This document shows, one piece after another, positions 6,909 through 16,223 of a stretch of 64,000 nucleotides of DNA. The notes below the pieces were generated by a model. That model was not told the origin of the DNA and made no database searches. It was given only the letters and a program-made list of their open reading frames with translations. A program made the position numbers and the translations under genes. This DNA comes from Craurococcus roseus (GTDB lineage Bacteria; Pseudomonadota; Alphaproteobacteria; Acetobacterales; Acetobacteraceae): positions 36,573 through 100,572 of the forward strand of contig NZ_BAAAFZ010000029.1 in assembly GCF_039523795.1 (NCBI RefSeq), read 5' to 3'. Position 1 is the first letter of the stretch, and each line of letters begins with the position of its first letter.

Positions 6909-9095
6909 ATGACCAAGCTCGGTGTGTTCATCGGCAACCTTCCCGCGGACCTGAAGCAGTTCGAGGGCTGGCTCGGCAAGCCGGTGGACGGCGTCCTCGG
7001 TTTCACCGGCAGCCAGAGCTGGGGCGACGCGGATCCGGGGTGGCAGCTCACCTCCGGCTTCCTCGGCGGCACCGGGCGGCACATCAACTGGTCGATCCCG
7101 GCCTGGCCCGACAGCGGGGGCGTCGGCGCCATGCGCGAGGTCGCCAACGGGCAGCACCGCGACAAGCACACGGACTGGGCGCAGAAGATCCTCGCGTCGC
7201 GTTCGGGCGACGGCGACCCGATCTACGTCCGCACCACCTGGGAACTGGGCGGCGAGTGGTTCCCCTGGACCGGCCACGCCAAGGAGGACCCGGAGGCCTA
7301 CAAGAAGGCGTTCGGGCAGTTCGCCGACGCCTTCCACGACGTTTCGCCGCGCTTCAAGATCGTTTGGGACTTCGTGCCCGACCGCGGCGAGGTGACGCAG
7401 TGGTACCCGGGCGACGAGGCCGTGGACGTGATCTCGCAGGACGTCTACTGGCACACGCAGTACTCGGGCACCGACCCCGTCGCGGCCTTCGACCGCGCGG
7501 TCAACGGCATGAGCCGCGGCCTGGCCTGGGTGGCCGACTTCGCCGCGCAGCACGGCAAGCCGATCGCCATCAGCGAGTGGGGCGTGCCCGGCGACGGCTA
7601 CGACGGCGCCAAGTACATCGAGCTGATGCAGGCGTGGATGGAGGAGCACAACGTCGTCTACGCCGACTACTGGAACAGCAAATCCGCTTACGACGGCCTC
7701 CTGTCCGACGGCGGCCCATCGGCTTCGGCGGCGAAGCTGAAGCAGATGATGCAAGAGGGCATCCAGAACGGCGGCACGGTCCCCACGCCGACCGAACCGG
7801 ACCCGGCGCCGAACCCCACCACCCCGCCGGCCAAGCCGATCGACGTGTCGGTCGGCAGCGGCACCGACACGCTGGTGCTGAAGATCAGCCAGGACGCCTA
7901 CCAGGGCGACGCGCAGTACACGGTCTCCGTCGACGGCAAGCAGATCGGCGGCACGCTGACCGCCAAGGCGTCCCACGCCACGGGCGACTCCGACACCGTC
8001 ACGGTGAAGGGCGACTGGGCGGCCGGGGCGCACACCGTCACCGTCACCTTCCTCAACGACGCCTACGGCGGCGCCGCCACGGCCGACCGCAACCTCTACC
8101 TCGACGCCGCCACGTACAACGGCACGGCGGTGCCCGGCGCGGTGAAGGCGCTGCTGGCCAGCGGCGGCGCCGGCTTCTCCTTCACCGAAGCGAGCGCGCC
8201 GTCGACGCCGCCGCCGGCGACGGGGACCGCTTCGAACATCGCCGTCGGCACCGGTTCCGACTCGCTGGTGCTGAAGATCTCGCAGGACGCCTTCAACGGC
8301 AACGCGCAGTACACGGTTTCCGTCGACGGCAAGCAGATCGGCGGCACGCTGACGGCCACCGCGCTCCACGGCAGCGGGAAGTCCGACACTGTCACGGTGA
8401 AGGGGGACTGGGCCTCGGGGAAGCACGACGTCGTCGTCACCTTCCTCAACGACGATTGGGGCGGCTCGGCCGCGGCCGACCGCAACCTCTACGTCGACAG
8501 CGCCAGCTACAACGGCGCGGCGGTGGCCAACGCGGCGCGCGACCTGATGGGCAACGGCGGCGCGGGCTTCTCCTTCACCGAGGCGGCCGCGACCACCGGG
8601 AACCTCGACTTGGCGGGCACGTCCGGCGCCGACGCCCTGGCGGGCGGGGCCGGGGCGGACCGGCTGCGCGGCCTGGGCGGCAACGACACGCTCTCGGGCG
8701 GGGGCGGCAACGACGCGCTGAACGGCGGCGCCGGCGCCGACAGGCTGGACGGCGGCGCCGGCAACGACTACCTGCTCGGCGGCGCCGGGGCGGACGTGCT
8801 CACCGGCGGCGCCGGCGGCGACCGCTTCGCCTTCCTGTCGGCGGGCGAGGGCGGCGACACCATCGCCGACTTCGGCCTCGCGGAGGGCGACCGCCTCGAC
8901 CTGCGCGGCGTGTTCGCCGCCACCGGCCAGAACTACGCCAAGCTGGCGGCCGGCGGCTTCGCCAAGGCGAGCGCCGTGTCCGGCGGCGTGCTGGTCTCGG
9001 TGGACGCCGACGGCGGCGGCGACGGCTACGCCGCCCTGGTCACCCTGAAGGGCCTGACCCTCGCCAGCCTCGGGAACGACTTCCTGATCGCCTGA
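6909..9095 (+). CDS. Glycoside hydrolase with two carbohydrate-binding modules and RTX repeats
   Basis: A 728-residue modular secreted enzyme. Residues 1-275 form a glycosidase domain paralogous to the product at 5554-6549, with likely catalytic glutamates in TTWELGGEWFPW (Glu112) and ISEWGV (Glu223). A Pro/Thr linker (about 280-312) leads to two near-identical modules (about 312-427 and 443-558) that resemble Ca-dependent CBM60/CBM36-type xylan-binding domains. Residues about 570-645 hold RTX nonapeptides of the GGAGNDxLxGG type. The C-terminal 80 residues resemble the tail of type I-secreted proteins. There is no N-terminal signal peptide, which fits type I secretion; no ABC/HlyD exporter is in this window. 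ATG has ggag 10 bases upstream. It probably binds and processes the EPS, or an outside glycan, outside the cell. Confidence 0.85.
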   Translation: MTKLGVFIGNLPADLKQFEGWLGKPVDGVLGFTGSQSWGDADPGWQLTSGFLGGTGRHINWSIPAWPDSGGVGAMREVANGQHRDKHTDWAQKILASRSGDGDPIYVRTTWELGGEWFPWTGHAKEDPEAYKKAFGQFADAFHDVSPRFKIVWDFVPDRGEVTQWYPGDEAVDVISQDVYWHTQYSGTDPVAAFDRAVNGMSRGLAWVADFAAQHGKPIAISEWGVPGDGYDGAKYIELMQAWMEEHNVVYADYWNSKSAYDGLLSDGGPSASAAKLKQMMQEGIQNGGTVPTPTEPDPAPNPTTPPAKPIDVSVGSGTDTLVLKISQDAYQGDAQYTVSVDGKQIGGTLTAKASHATGDSDTVTVKGDWAAGAHTVTVTFLNDAYGGAATADRNLYLDAATYNGTAVPGAVKALLASGGAGFSFTEASAPSTPPPATGTASNIAVGTGSDSLVLKISQDAFNGNAQYTVSVDGKQIGGTLTATALHGSGKSDTVTVKGDWASGKHDVVVTFLNDDWGGSAAADRNLYVDSASYNGAAVANAARDLMGNGGAGFSFTEAAATTGNLDLAGTSGADALAGGAGADRLRGLGGNDTLSGGGGNDALNGGAGADRLDGGAGNDYLLGGAGADVLTGGAGGDRFAFLSAGEGGDTIADFGLAEGDRLDLRGVFAATGQNYAKLAAGGFAKASAVSGGVLVSVDADGGGDGYAALVTLKGLTLASLGNDFLIA
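7851..8190 (+). repeat. Direct repeat copy 1: carbohydrate-binding module
   Basis: First of two tandem copies, about 340 bases each and offset by 393 bases, encoding the two binding modules of the RTX hydrolase. Nucleotide identity stays high even at synonymous sites in blocks such as the codons for YTVSVDGKQIGGTLTA. This suggests recent duplication or gene conversion. Confidence 0.8.
8244..8583 (+). repeat. Direct repeat copy 2: carbohydrate-binding module
   Basis: Second copy, ending in the same GAGFSFTEA block as copy 1. The copies differ at scattered residues (for example AYQGD versus AFNGN and KASHATGDS versus TALHGSGKS), so both are probably functional binding modules. Confidence 0.8.
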
Positions 9096-9118
9096 CCGCC
9101 GCGAGCGGTCGGGCGGAT

Positions 9119-9151
9119 GGGGCGGCGCGCGGCGGGTCCGCGCGCCGCCCC
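9119..9151. terminator. Hairpin between convergent genes
   Basis: Perfect 12-base stem ggggcggcgcgc (9119-9130) with gcgcgccgcccc (9140-9151) and a 9-base loop. It lies between the stop of the RTX hydrolase (9095) and the stop of the convergent glycosyltransferase (9165), so it could end transcription from both sides. No T-run is present, so classic Rho-independent action is not certain. Confidence 0.55.
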
Positions 9152-9164
9152 GATGCTTGTGAGG

Positions 9165-10208
9165 TCAGGCGCTGGAGTGGAGCGCCTGGGCCGGGGCGAG
9201 CGCCGGGGGCGGCGTGAAGGGCGGCGGCGCCACGAGATCCGGCTTCGCCGCGCCGAGAAGCCTGCGGAGAGAGCGGAAGCTTTCGGGCATGGCGAGCAGG
9301 CCGAGGACGTAGAGCGTCCTCGCCCAGCCCTCCGGACGGGGGTAGTGCCGCGACCGGAAGATGCGCCACGCGGCGCCGCGGCGGCGCACCAGCGCGTTCT
9401 CGATCACCGCGGCCCGCGCGATCTGCGAGAGCATCCACTCGCGCGCCCGCTCCTCGTCCGGCGCCAGGCCTTCCATCCGCTCCACCGCGTCGTAGAACTT
9501 CCAGCAGGTGTCGGGCTCGTTGAAGCGTTGGCTGGTGTTGACCATGCGGTACTGGGAGACCGTCCGGTCGATGAACGCGAAGGCGCCGGAGCCGCGGTAG
9601 GCTTCCGCGAGGCGGATGCCGAAGTCGGTGTCTTGCGCGAGGCCGATCTCCTCGCGGCTGCGATAGCCGACCCGGCGCGCGGCCTCGGCGTCTACCAGGA
9701 AGCCGTTGGGCGGTACGTGGCGCCAGAACGCGCAGGTGAGGAGGTCGCGGCGCAGCCCCGTCTGGTCCCGGGTGCGCTTCGCGTTGGCGTTGTCGCGCTC
9801 GGTCTCCTCCGGGATGAGTTCGCCGCGCTCGTCCGTGACTTCCAGCAGGCCGTACGAGATCACGACGTCGGGCGACAGCTCGAAACCCGCGTTGAGCGCG
9901 CTCACCGCGCCGGGCAGCAGGGCGTCGTCGTCGTGCAGGAGCAGGATGCGCCGCCCCCTCGCCTTGTCGAAGAGCTTCTGCACGCTGCGGACCGGCCCCA
10001 GCGACCCCTCGTTCCTCCAGTACCGGAGCGTGACGCCCGGCGGCGGCGTGATCTGCCGCACCAGCCGCCCGGTCTGGTCGTCTGGGGAGTTGTCGGAAAT
10101 GTCGATCTCGAGGGGCCGGTGATCCTGCATGAAGCAGGTCTGCAGGCACGACAGGAGCAGCGACGGACGCCGGTAAGTCGGGATGCTGATGGTGATGAGT
10201 TCATCCAT
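9165..10208 (-). CDS. Glycosyltransferase family 2
   Basis: A 347-residue GT-A fold glycosyltransferase that probably adds one sugar of the EPS repeat unit at the cytosolic face of the membrane. Seen: the N-terminal SIPTYRRPSLL strand and loop, the DISDNSPDDQT nucleotide-binding segment and a metal-binding acidic motif in LLLHDDDALLPG. A C-terminal extension of about 120 residues is less conserved and Pro-rich at the very end. It is separated by about 265 bases from the polymerase gene downstream in the map (upstream in transcription order) and may have its own promoter. Donor and acceptor cannot be told. Confidence 0.88.
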   Translation of the reverse strand: MDELITISIPTYRRPSLLLSCLQTCFMQDHRPLEIDISDNSPDDQTGRLVRQITPPPGVTLRYWRNEGSLGPVRSVQKLFDKARGRRILLLHDDDALLPGAVSALNAGFELSPDVVISYGLLEVTDERGELIPEETERDNANAKRTRDQTGLRRDLLTCAFWRHVPPNGFLVDAEAARRVGYRSREEIGLAQDTDFGIRLAEAYRGSGAFAFIDRTVSQYRMVNTSQRFNEPDTCWKFYDAVERMEGLAPDEERAREWMLSQIARAAVIENALVRRRGAAWRIFRSRHYPRPEGWARTLYVLGLLAMPESFRSLRRLLGAAKPDLVAPPPFTPPPALAPAQALHSSA

Positions 10209-10473
10209 GGCAGCGGGTCCGGAGGTGCGCGTTGATCATGCCGCGTTCTCAACCATCCGGACGCGGCTTGCGAGCCAAAACCACCGGAGGGCGACGTACC
10301 GCCGTTCAAACACCCGCGAGTTCGATCTAACGCAGGAATGAAGGCGCCGTTCATCCGTTGCGCGGGACGCTGCAGCCGAAGGCGGGCGTCAAGCGGGACG
10401 AGCCTGCGCTGGCTCCGCCCCGCGTCCCTTCCGACGCCCGCCACTGTGACGGCAGTTGGCGCTGGGCCCCCGA

Positions 10474-11805
10474 TCAGGCGTGGTCCGGCGCCCTAGGCCG
10501 CAACCGCGCGACCGACGTGATCAGGAGGATCGGGAACAGGATCGGCGCGAACTGCGAGTACGCGCCCGTGAACAGGAACAGCACCATCGCGGGCATCATG
10601 AGCGCCGACTGGCGCGGGGTGCGGTCGGCCGCCAGGAACAGCGCGAGGTAGGCGACGAGCCCAGGCAGCCCGTACTCGACCACGATCTTCAGCGGCGTGT
10701 TGATGTTGTAGGCGTAGGAGAGCTGCGTGTAGAGCCTCTCCGATGCGCCGGCCCCGCCGCCGATGAGCAGCGACAGCGGCGTTTCGTCCAGGACGTCGGC
10801 CAATGCCCAGAACGGCGTGACGAACCGGAGGTGCCCGCTGCTGCCCGGCGACGAAAACTCGCCGGCGCGGTTGACGAAGTAGTTGAACAGGTCGGGCTGG
10901 GTCAACGCGAGCACGCCCAGCGCGAAGGTGGGGACCACCAGGGCGACGATCCCGATCACGGCCCCGCGCGGGCCCATGCTGATGACCGCGCCGACGACGA
11001 ACGCCCCCAGCACCATCCAACCCGTGCCGGAAATCGCCACGATGAGGCTGAGCGCATAGACTGCGAGGTGGCGCATCCGACGGAAGTAGACGAGCTCTAT
11101 GCAGAGCCCCATCGCCGCCATCTGCGAGTAGATGGAAGCTTCGACCAGGAAGAAGCCGTTGGATTTGATCACCGTGCTGGCGCCGGCCGTCTGCACGGTG
11201 TTGTAGAAGACGTACTCTTGCGTGAACTTGATCGGGAAGCCGTAATCCGAGAAGGCGAACACGGAAACGCCGGCGAACTGCGCGAAGAATTGCAGTATGC
11301 CGGCCACGCCTATGAAGAAGATCCAGCGGTTGATCGCTCGGAAGAAGCGCTCCTCGTCCACCGGCTCGCGGAAGGCGAGCAGCGCGAAGGAGCTCAGCAG
11401 CAGGAACTGCGCCAGCGAAGTCCAACTGATCGCCGCGAGGCGCGCCGTGCTCCCCGCCATGGACACGATGGAACTGAGGCAGCCCATGACGGCGATGACC
11501 AGCAGCGCGACGACGCGGCGGCGGTCGAACACGAGGACGCCGCTGACCATCCAGTAGGCCCCGCACAACAAGCCGATCGGGGCGACGACGCTGAGCGGCA
11601 GCTCGCCTATCGGGATCGCGAAGCGCTGGAGCAGCAACGACGCCAGCAGGACCCAGACCGTGAAGCGGATCGCCCCATCGGCTGCGGCGGCGCTCCCCGG
11701 CGCGGCCGACGCGACGGGGTGGGCCGCCGCCACGCCGTCGAGGGCCCTGCGGACCGCGGCGTTCGGAGGGGGCCGCCTTCCGGACGCGCCGACGAACTGA
11801 CTCAT
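10474..11805 (-). CDS. Wzy-like polysaccharide polymerase / O-antigen ligase family membrane protein
   Basis: A 443-residue integral membrane protein with about ten to twelve hydrophobic segments after a 45-residue Ala/Pro-rich N-terminus. A large periplasmic loop near residues 310-370 contains FSSPGSSGHLRF, a pattern typical of O-antigen ligase/polymerase (Wzy, WaaL) proteins. Sequence conservation is low in this family, so the call rests on topology and on the neighbouring Wzx flippase (11878-13431), just upstream in the same direction. It would polymerise lipid-linked repeat units in the periplasm. The ATG at 11805 gives an N-terminus longer than usual; a later start is possible. Confidence 0.78.
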   Translation of the reverse strand: MSQFVGASGRRPPPNAAVRRALDGVAAAHPVASAAPGSAAAADGAIRFTVWVLLASLLLQRFAIPIGELPLSVVAPIGLLCGAYWMVSGVLVFDRRRVVALLVIAVMGCLSSIVSMAGSTARLAAISWTSLAQFLLLSSFALLAFREPVDEERFFRAINRWIFFIGVAGILQFFAQFAGVSVFAFSDYGFPIKFTQEYVFYNTVQTAGASTVIKSNGFFLVEASIYSQMAAMGLCIELVYFRRMRHLAVYALSLIVAISGTGWMVLGAFVVGAVISMGPRGAVIGIVALVVPTFALGVLALTQPDLFNYFVNRAGEFSSPGSSGHLRFVTPFWALADVLDETPLSLLIGGGAGASERLYTQLSYAYNINTPLKIVVEYGLPGLVAYLALFLAADRTPRQSALMMPAMVLFLFTGAYSQFAPILFPILLITSVARLRPRAPDHA

Positions 11806-11877
11806 GCGGGGCCTCCAACCGACGCGCGGCCCGTCCGGGGCGCCCTCCCGGCCGGCGGGCGGGGGTGGCGGGAGGCG

Positions 11878-13431
11878 CTAGCGGCCACGGAACACGACCG
11901 AACCGACCATGGAAACGAGCCGGCGCGCGACGTCGCGCCTGGCCAGCGCGAGCAGCGCGGCGTAGACCGCCGCACCAAACGCGACGAGGACGGCGAGGCG
12001 CACCGGGCCCGGCAGGGAAGCCGGCAGCATCGCGCCGAGCGCCACCACGGCCCCCGCCATCGCCCCGGCCACGAGCGCGATCGAGGGGAGCCCGCGGTTC
12101 TGCGTCTTGATGCCGAGGCCGCTCGCGCGCCGCAGCATCCAAGCGTCCACCGGCCACGCGAGCAGGGACCTGAGGACCCAGGCGGCGGCCGCTACGCCGG
12201 CCGACGCGGCGCCCAGCAGAGGCCAAGCGAGCACGACGGCGGCTTCCACGAACTGGCCGGGCAGCGGGTAGAGCGGCCGCCCGAGCGCCGAAACCGCCGC
12301 CCAGGCGTAGAGCCGGACGAGGTGGATCATGGCAACGCCGCACAGCGCCACCACGACGGGCGTGGCTTCGAGCCACTTCGGCCCGAACACGACGGCCACC
12401 ACCTCCGGCGCCACGGCGGCTAGGCCGGCGAAGATTGGGAAGCCGATGGCGCAGGTGGTTTCGGCGGCCCCGGCGAAGGCGCGCCGCAGCACGCGCGGGG
12501 CCTCGCCGAGCCGCGAGAAAAGGGGGAAGACCACCCGCCAAATGGCCGTCGTCGCCACGTCGCGCAGCACGTCCACGGCGCGGAAGGCGAGGTTGAAGTA
12601 CCCGGCCGCGTGCGTCCCGAGCACCACGCCGACCTGGAGCATGAACAAGCGCGGCATGACCATGATCACCGCGTTGGTCCCCAGCGCGCTGAGGCCGTAG
12701 CCGAACAGGTCGCGGAACTCCTGCCGCCCGAAGCCGAACCGCGGCCGCTCGGGGGTGGCCGCCCAGAGCAGCACGGCCGGGAGCGCGACGGCGAGGACCT
12801 GCTGGGCCACGGGGGCCCACATCCCGCCGCCGAACAGGGCGATGGCGACCGCGGTGGCGCCGCCGACGAAGCGCCCGGCGAAGGAGCAGACCGCGAGGTC
12901 GCGGAAGCGGAATTCGCGCCTGTTACGGGCGATCAACGCCCCGGCCAAGCCCGATGCGGGCAGGCTCAGGCTCATCCAGCCCAGTGCGGCGGCCGCTTGC
13001 GGGTCGCCCACGGCGGCGCCGACCAGGTCGGCGCACAACCAGCAGAGGGCGCACAGCCCGACGCCCAGCCCGAGCGACACGGTGAAGGCGGTGTCGAAAT
13101 GCCGCGTCCCGGCGTCGCGCCGCTGGACCAGCGCGTCCTGGAAGAGCATCTCTACCGGCAATGTGAGGAGGGAGACCAGGCTGAACGCCAGCGCGGCGCT
13201 GCCGAGTTCGGCGGGCGCGAGCTGGTGGGCGAAGACCACGAGGGTGACGAGCGAAACGGCCGTCATTCCGCCGCTTTCCAGGACGGTCCAAGCCATGGAG
13301 GCCGCCGTGCCGCGGCGGTCCGTCCGGGGGGCGGTGGTTCCGGCCGGCGGGGCCGCCGCGGGCCGGGTGCGTGGCTTCCGCCACCCGCGGGCGGCGGCGG
13401 CGCCACCCATGCGAAGGGATGTGTCCGTCAT
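11878..13431 (-). CDS. Wzx-type lipopolysaccharide/EPS flippase
   Basis: A 517-residue polysaccharide-export flippase (MATE/MVF superfamily) that moves undecaprenyl-linked repeat units across the inner membrane. About 12-14 hydrophobic helices start at residue 45, in two halves. The segment LGTHAAGYFNLAFRAVD and the following VVFPLFSRLGE are characteristic of the RfbX/Wzx group. The first 40 residues are a Pro/Arg/Gly-rich cytosolic extension that may reflect a later true start (an ATG encodes Met46 of this frame). Transcribed with the Wzy-like gene 72 bases further on. Divergent from the glycosyltransferase at 13661. Confidence 0.88.
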   Translation of the reverse strand: MTDTSLRMGGAAAARGWRKPRTRPAAAPPAGTTAPRTDRRGTAASMAWTVLESGGMTAVSLVTLVVFAHQLAPAELGSAALAFSLVSLLTLPVEMLFQDALVQRRDAGTRHFDTAFTVSLGLGVGLCALCWLCADLVGAAVGDPQAAAALGWMSLSLPASGLAGALIARNRREFRFRDLAVCSFAGRFVGGATAVAIALFGGGMWAPVAQQVLAVALPAVLLWAATPERPRFGFGRQEFRDLFGYGLSALGTNAVIMVMPRLFMLQVGVVLGTHAAGYFNLAFRAVDVLRDVATTAIWRVVFPLFSRLGEAPRVLRRAFAGAAETTCAIGFPIFAGLAAVAPEVVAVVFGPKWLEATPVVVALCGVAMIHLVRLYAWAAVSALGRPLYPLPGQFVEAAVVLAWPLLGAASAGVAAAAWVLRSLLAWPVDAWMLRRASGLGIKTQNRGLPSIALVAGAMAGAVVALGAMLPASLPGPVRLAVLVAFGAAVYAALLALARRDVARRLVSMVGSVVFRGR

Positions 13432-13660
13432 GGGTGGCGCGGGCCGATGTCCTGAAGAGCTCGGGTGGGTCGCCGCGAGATCGCATACGAAATCCGCGCG
13501 CGGACCGCGTGCATCGCGGTGGCTATGTGCCTAGCAGGCAAGTCCGGCTGGCGCTCGGCAATTTTTCTTGTTCGCCGCTCGCGGGATTTCGTGTGTCCGT
13601 TCTACACTGGGTTAAGCGATAATCGACCCACGACTGGCAGCGTTCCAGGGGAGTTTCGGA

Positions 13661-14683
13661 GTGTCACACGGACGGTTGGAGCACGGCTCGGCCCCTGGCA
13701 TACCGGCCGCGCCGGGCGGGGCGCCGGGCGAGGTGCCGGGTGCCGATGGCGGCTTGGGCATGGTGGTGCCCACGCGCAACCGCGCCCACACCTTGCGCGT
13801 GGTGGCGCCCAGCTTCTACGCCCAGGAAGGGGTGGAGGAAATCGTCTTCGTGGACGACGGCAGCACGGACGACACCCAAGCGGTGCTGGCCGACCTCGCG
13901 GCGCGCCACCCCGGGGTGCGCACGGTGGTGTTGCGCAACGCCGAACGGCAAGGCGCTTCGGCGTGCCGGAACAGCGGGGTGGAGGCGCTGCGCGGCCGGT
14001 ACGTCCTGTTTTGCGACGACGACGAGATGCTGGAGGCCGGATACGCCCGCACCTGCCTGCGCAAGCTGATCGAGCAAGGCGCCGGGGCGGTTTCCGGTCG
14101 TCGCGTGTACATGCTGGAAGGCGAAACGCCCGAAGCCGCCCTACGGCGTTTCGGGATGGGCATGCGGACGTCGGCGCCGTTCCGCTTTTGGCTGTGCGAG
14201 GTCGTCAATGGCGCGCGCTTCCAAGGGGACAAGGAACTTCCGTTCACCAATGCCGTGATCGTCACCCGGACGGAACTCGTGCGCCGGTACGGCTTCGATC
14301 CCGAATACGCCAAAGGCAACGGCTACAGGGAAGAAACAGATTTCCAAATGAACCTTTTCGTCAACGGCCACAAGATAGTCGTTACGAACGACGTGCATAG
14401 CATACACTTGAGCCCTTCGCGGGTTCGCACCGGCGGCCAGCGCGGCGCGCCGGCATTGGAGCGGATCCGCTGGTCCGTGCACTACACGGGCTACTTCTAT
14501 CGCAAGTATTGGGCACGATACGCCGAGCGAGCCGGGGTCCGCCTGCCCATGTCCGTCGCCCTGGCTTGCTTCGCCGCCTTCGCCGCTTACCGCGAGTTCC
14601 TCCGCCCGCCTCTTTACCGGGCCGCCATGGCCTTGTTCGCAGCGCGGCGCCGGGGAACGGCCCGGCTGGCCCACCAACCGTGA
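13661..14683 (+). CDS. Glycosyltransferase family 2
   Basis: A 340-residue GT-A glycosyltransferase. Seen: MVVPTRNRAHTLRVV at residues 34-48, the VFVDDGSTDDTQAVL segment that binds the nucleotide, RNSGVEALRGRYVLFCDDDE with the metal-binding acidic cluster, and a C-terminal amphipathic or weakly hydrophobic stretch. The GTG at 13661 was chosen because ggggag lies 8 or so bases upstream. The first 30 residues are Pro/Gly-rich and not conserved. First gene of the rightward half of the EPS locus; about 230 bases separate it from the divergent flippase and probably hold promoters for both. Confidence 0.9.
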   Translation: MSHGRLEHGSAPGIPAAPGGAPGEVPGADGGLGMVVPTRNRAHTLRVVAPSFYAQEGVEEIVFVDDGSTDDTQAVLADLAARHPGVRTVVLRNAERQGASACRNSGVEALRGRYVLFCDDDEMLEAGYARTCLRKLIEQGAGAVSGRRVYMLEGETPEAALRRFGMGMRTSAPFRFWLCEVVNGARFQGDKELPFTNAVIVTRTELVRRYGFDPEYAKGNGYREETDFQMNLFVNGHKIVVTNDVHSIHLSPSRVRTGGQRGAPALERIRWSVHYTGYFYRKYWARYAERAGVRLPMSVALACFAAFAAYREFLRPPLYRAAMALFAARRRGTARLAHQP

Positions 14684-14777
14684 CGTCGACCATGGAAGCG
14701 GTTCTGTTGCGCCCGCCCTTGTCCGCGGCGACAGGCCCCGGTCGGCGCCGGGGGCGAGACGCCGGGCGGGACGCGCG

Positions 14778-16001
14778 GTGATGCGCGTCGCCCTCGTCGA
14801 TCCTTCGCTGTTCACCTTGCCCTACGACCGCATGCTCGCCCTCGGCTTGCGCGAGGCCGGCCACGACGTCGTCTTGCACACCCGGGCGTTGGAGCCCGCG
14901 GAGGGCGATGGCGGAGGCGTGGCGCTGGCAGCGGACTTCTACCGAGCCACCGGCGGCGCCCGCACGGCTTGGCTTCCCGAGCCCCTGCGCTTGACGCTCA
15001 AGGGGATCGACCACTTGGCGTCGATGGCCGGCTTGGTCGCCCGGCTCCGGCGCGAACGACCGGATGTGATCCATTTCCAGTGGTTGCCGCTGCCGTTCGC
15101 GGACAGGCTCTTTTTGCCCGCCCTGGCCCGCGTCGCACCGCTCGTGCTCACCGTGCATGACTCCAACCCGTTCAACGGCAACCCCGGATCACGGTTGCAG
15201 CGGATCGGCGCCACAGATTGCTTCGGCGCCTTCGACGGCATGATCGTGCATACCGAACGTTTCCGGGAACGGTTGCTGGCCCGGGGCGTGCCGGCGGAGC
15301 GTGTGACGCGCATCCCGCACGGGCTGCTGGGCGGCTCTGCCGCCGCCGATGCGCCCTCGCCGGCGCCCGCCTCGGCCGCGCCGCGGCGCCCTTCGACCTT
15401 CCTGTTGTTCGGGCAGATCAAGCCTTACAAGGGCGCGGACGTGCTGATCGAGGCGTTCGCGCGGCTGCCGGAGGCGCTCCGGGCCGAGGCGCGCCTGCGC
15501 ATCGTCGGCAAGCCTTACATGGAACTCGCGCCGTTGCTCGAATTGGCAGGCGAGCGGGGCGTCGCCGGGCGGGTCGCTGTGGAGCCGCGCTTCGTGCCCG
15601 AGGAGGAGATCCCGGCGCTGTTCGGGCCCGACAGCATACCCGTCTTCCCCTACCGGGAGATCGAGGCCAGCGGCGCGCTCACCCTGGCCATCGCCCACGG
15701 AAGGCCCGTGATCGCCTCCCGCATCGGTTCTTTCGCGGAAGATCTGCAGGACGGGGCACACGGGGCGCTGGTCGCGCCCGACGACCCCGCCGCATTGGCG
15801 GCAGCCATGGAGCGGATGCTGACGGACCCCGACTTCGCGGCGCGCTGCGCAGCCAATGTCCGGGCCCTTTCCACCGCGGTGCCGTCCTGGGGCGAGATCG
15901 GGCGGAAAACGGCCGCGGTGTACGACGCGGCCCGGGCGAACCGGAAACCCGGCGGGACGCGTCCCGCGGTGGCCGCCGCCGGCCGTCGCGCCCCCGCTTG
16001 A
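14778..16001 (+). CDS. Glycosyltransferase family 4 (GT-B fold)
   Basis: A 407-residue retaining glycosyltransferase. The N-terminal half carries a typical DVIHFQWLPLPFADRL segment and LTVHDSNPF. The C-terminal half has the nucleotide-sugar binding core: FGQIKPYKGADVLIEAF, RIVGKPY and FPYREIEASGALTLAIAHG (with the ExxxSG acidic signature), then PVIAS. The start is GTG 14778 or ATG 14781. It follows the GT2 gene by about 95 bases on the same strand and precedes the chain-length gene, so it most likely extends the EPS repeat unit. Sugar specificity is unknown. Confidence 0.9.
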   Translation: MMRVALVDPSLFTLPYDRMLALGLREAGHDVVLHTRALEPAEGDGGGVALAADFYRATGGARTAWLPEPLRLTLKGIDHLASMAGLVARLRRERPDVIHFQWLPLPFADRLFLPALARVAPLVLTVHDSNPFNGNPGSRLQRIGATDCFGAFDGMIVHTERFRERLLARGVPAERVTRIPHGLLGGSAAADAPSPAPASAAPRRPSTFLLFGQIKPYKGADVLIEAFARLPEALRAEARLRIVGKPYMELAPLLELAGERGVAGRVAVEPRFVPEEEIPALFGPDSIPVFPYREIEASGALTLAIAHGRPVIASRIGSFAEDLQDGAHGALVAPDDPAALAAAMERMLTDPDFAARCAANVRALSTAVPSWGEIGRKTAAVYDAARANRKPGGTRPAVAAAGRRAPA

Positions 16002-16223
16002 CCCCCGGCCGGGGGCGTCGGTCGCCTCCGGCGTTTCCGCTTCCCAGTCACGGTTAAACGGCCTCAATGCGCCGTCCAGATTCCGTGTTTGGCGAGGCAC
16101 GGTCCACAAACAAGAGATGCGCGGTGCGGCCCCGGTCACGCGACATTGTCGCAACGGCCATCGGTCCCTCCCTTATTCTCCCGGCGACAAGCGCGTCCCT
16201 CCCATGCGCAACCGGAGCTTTCG

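Noticed and set aside
6861..8426. A minus-strand open frame opposite the RTX hydrolase
   Set aside because: Shadow of the strongly biased plus-strand gene; the repeats in it merely mirror the binding modules.
8640..8830. A short tandem repeat array resembling CRISPR-like spacing
   Set aside because: The periodicity is 27 bases and is explained by RTX nonapeptide codons in frame.
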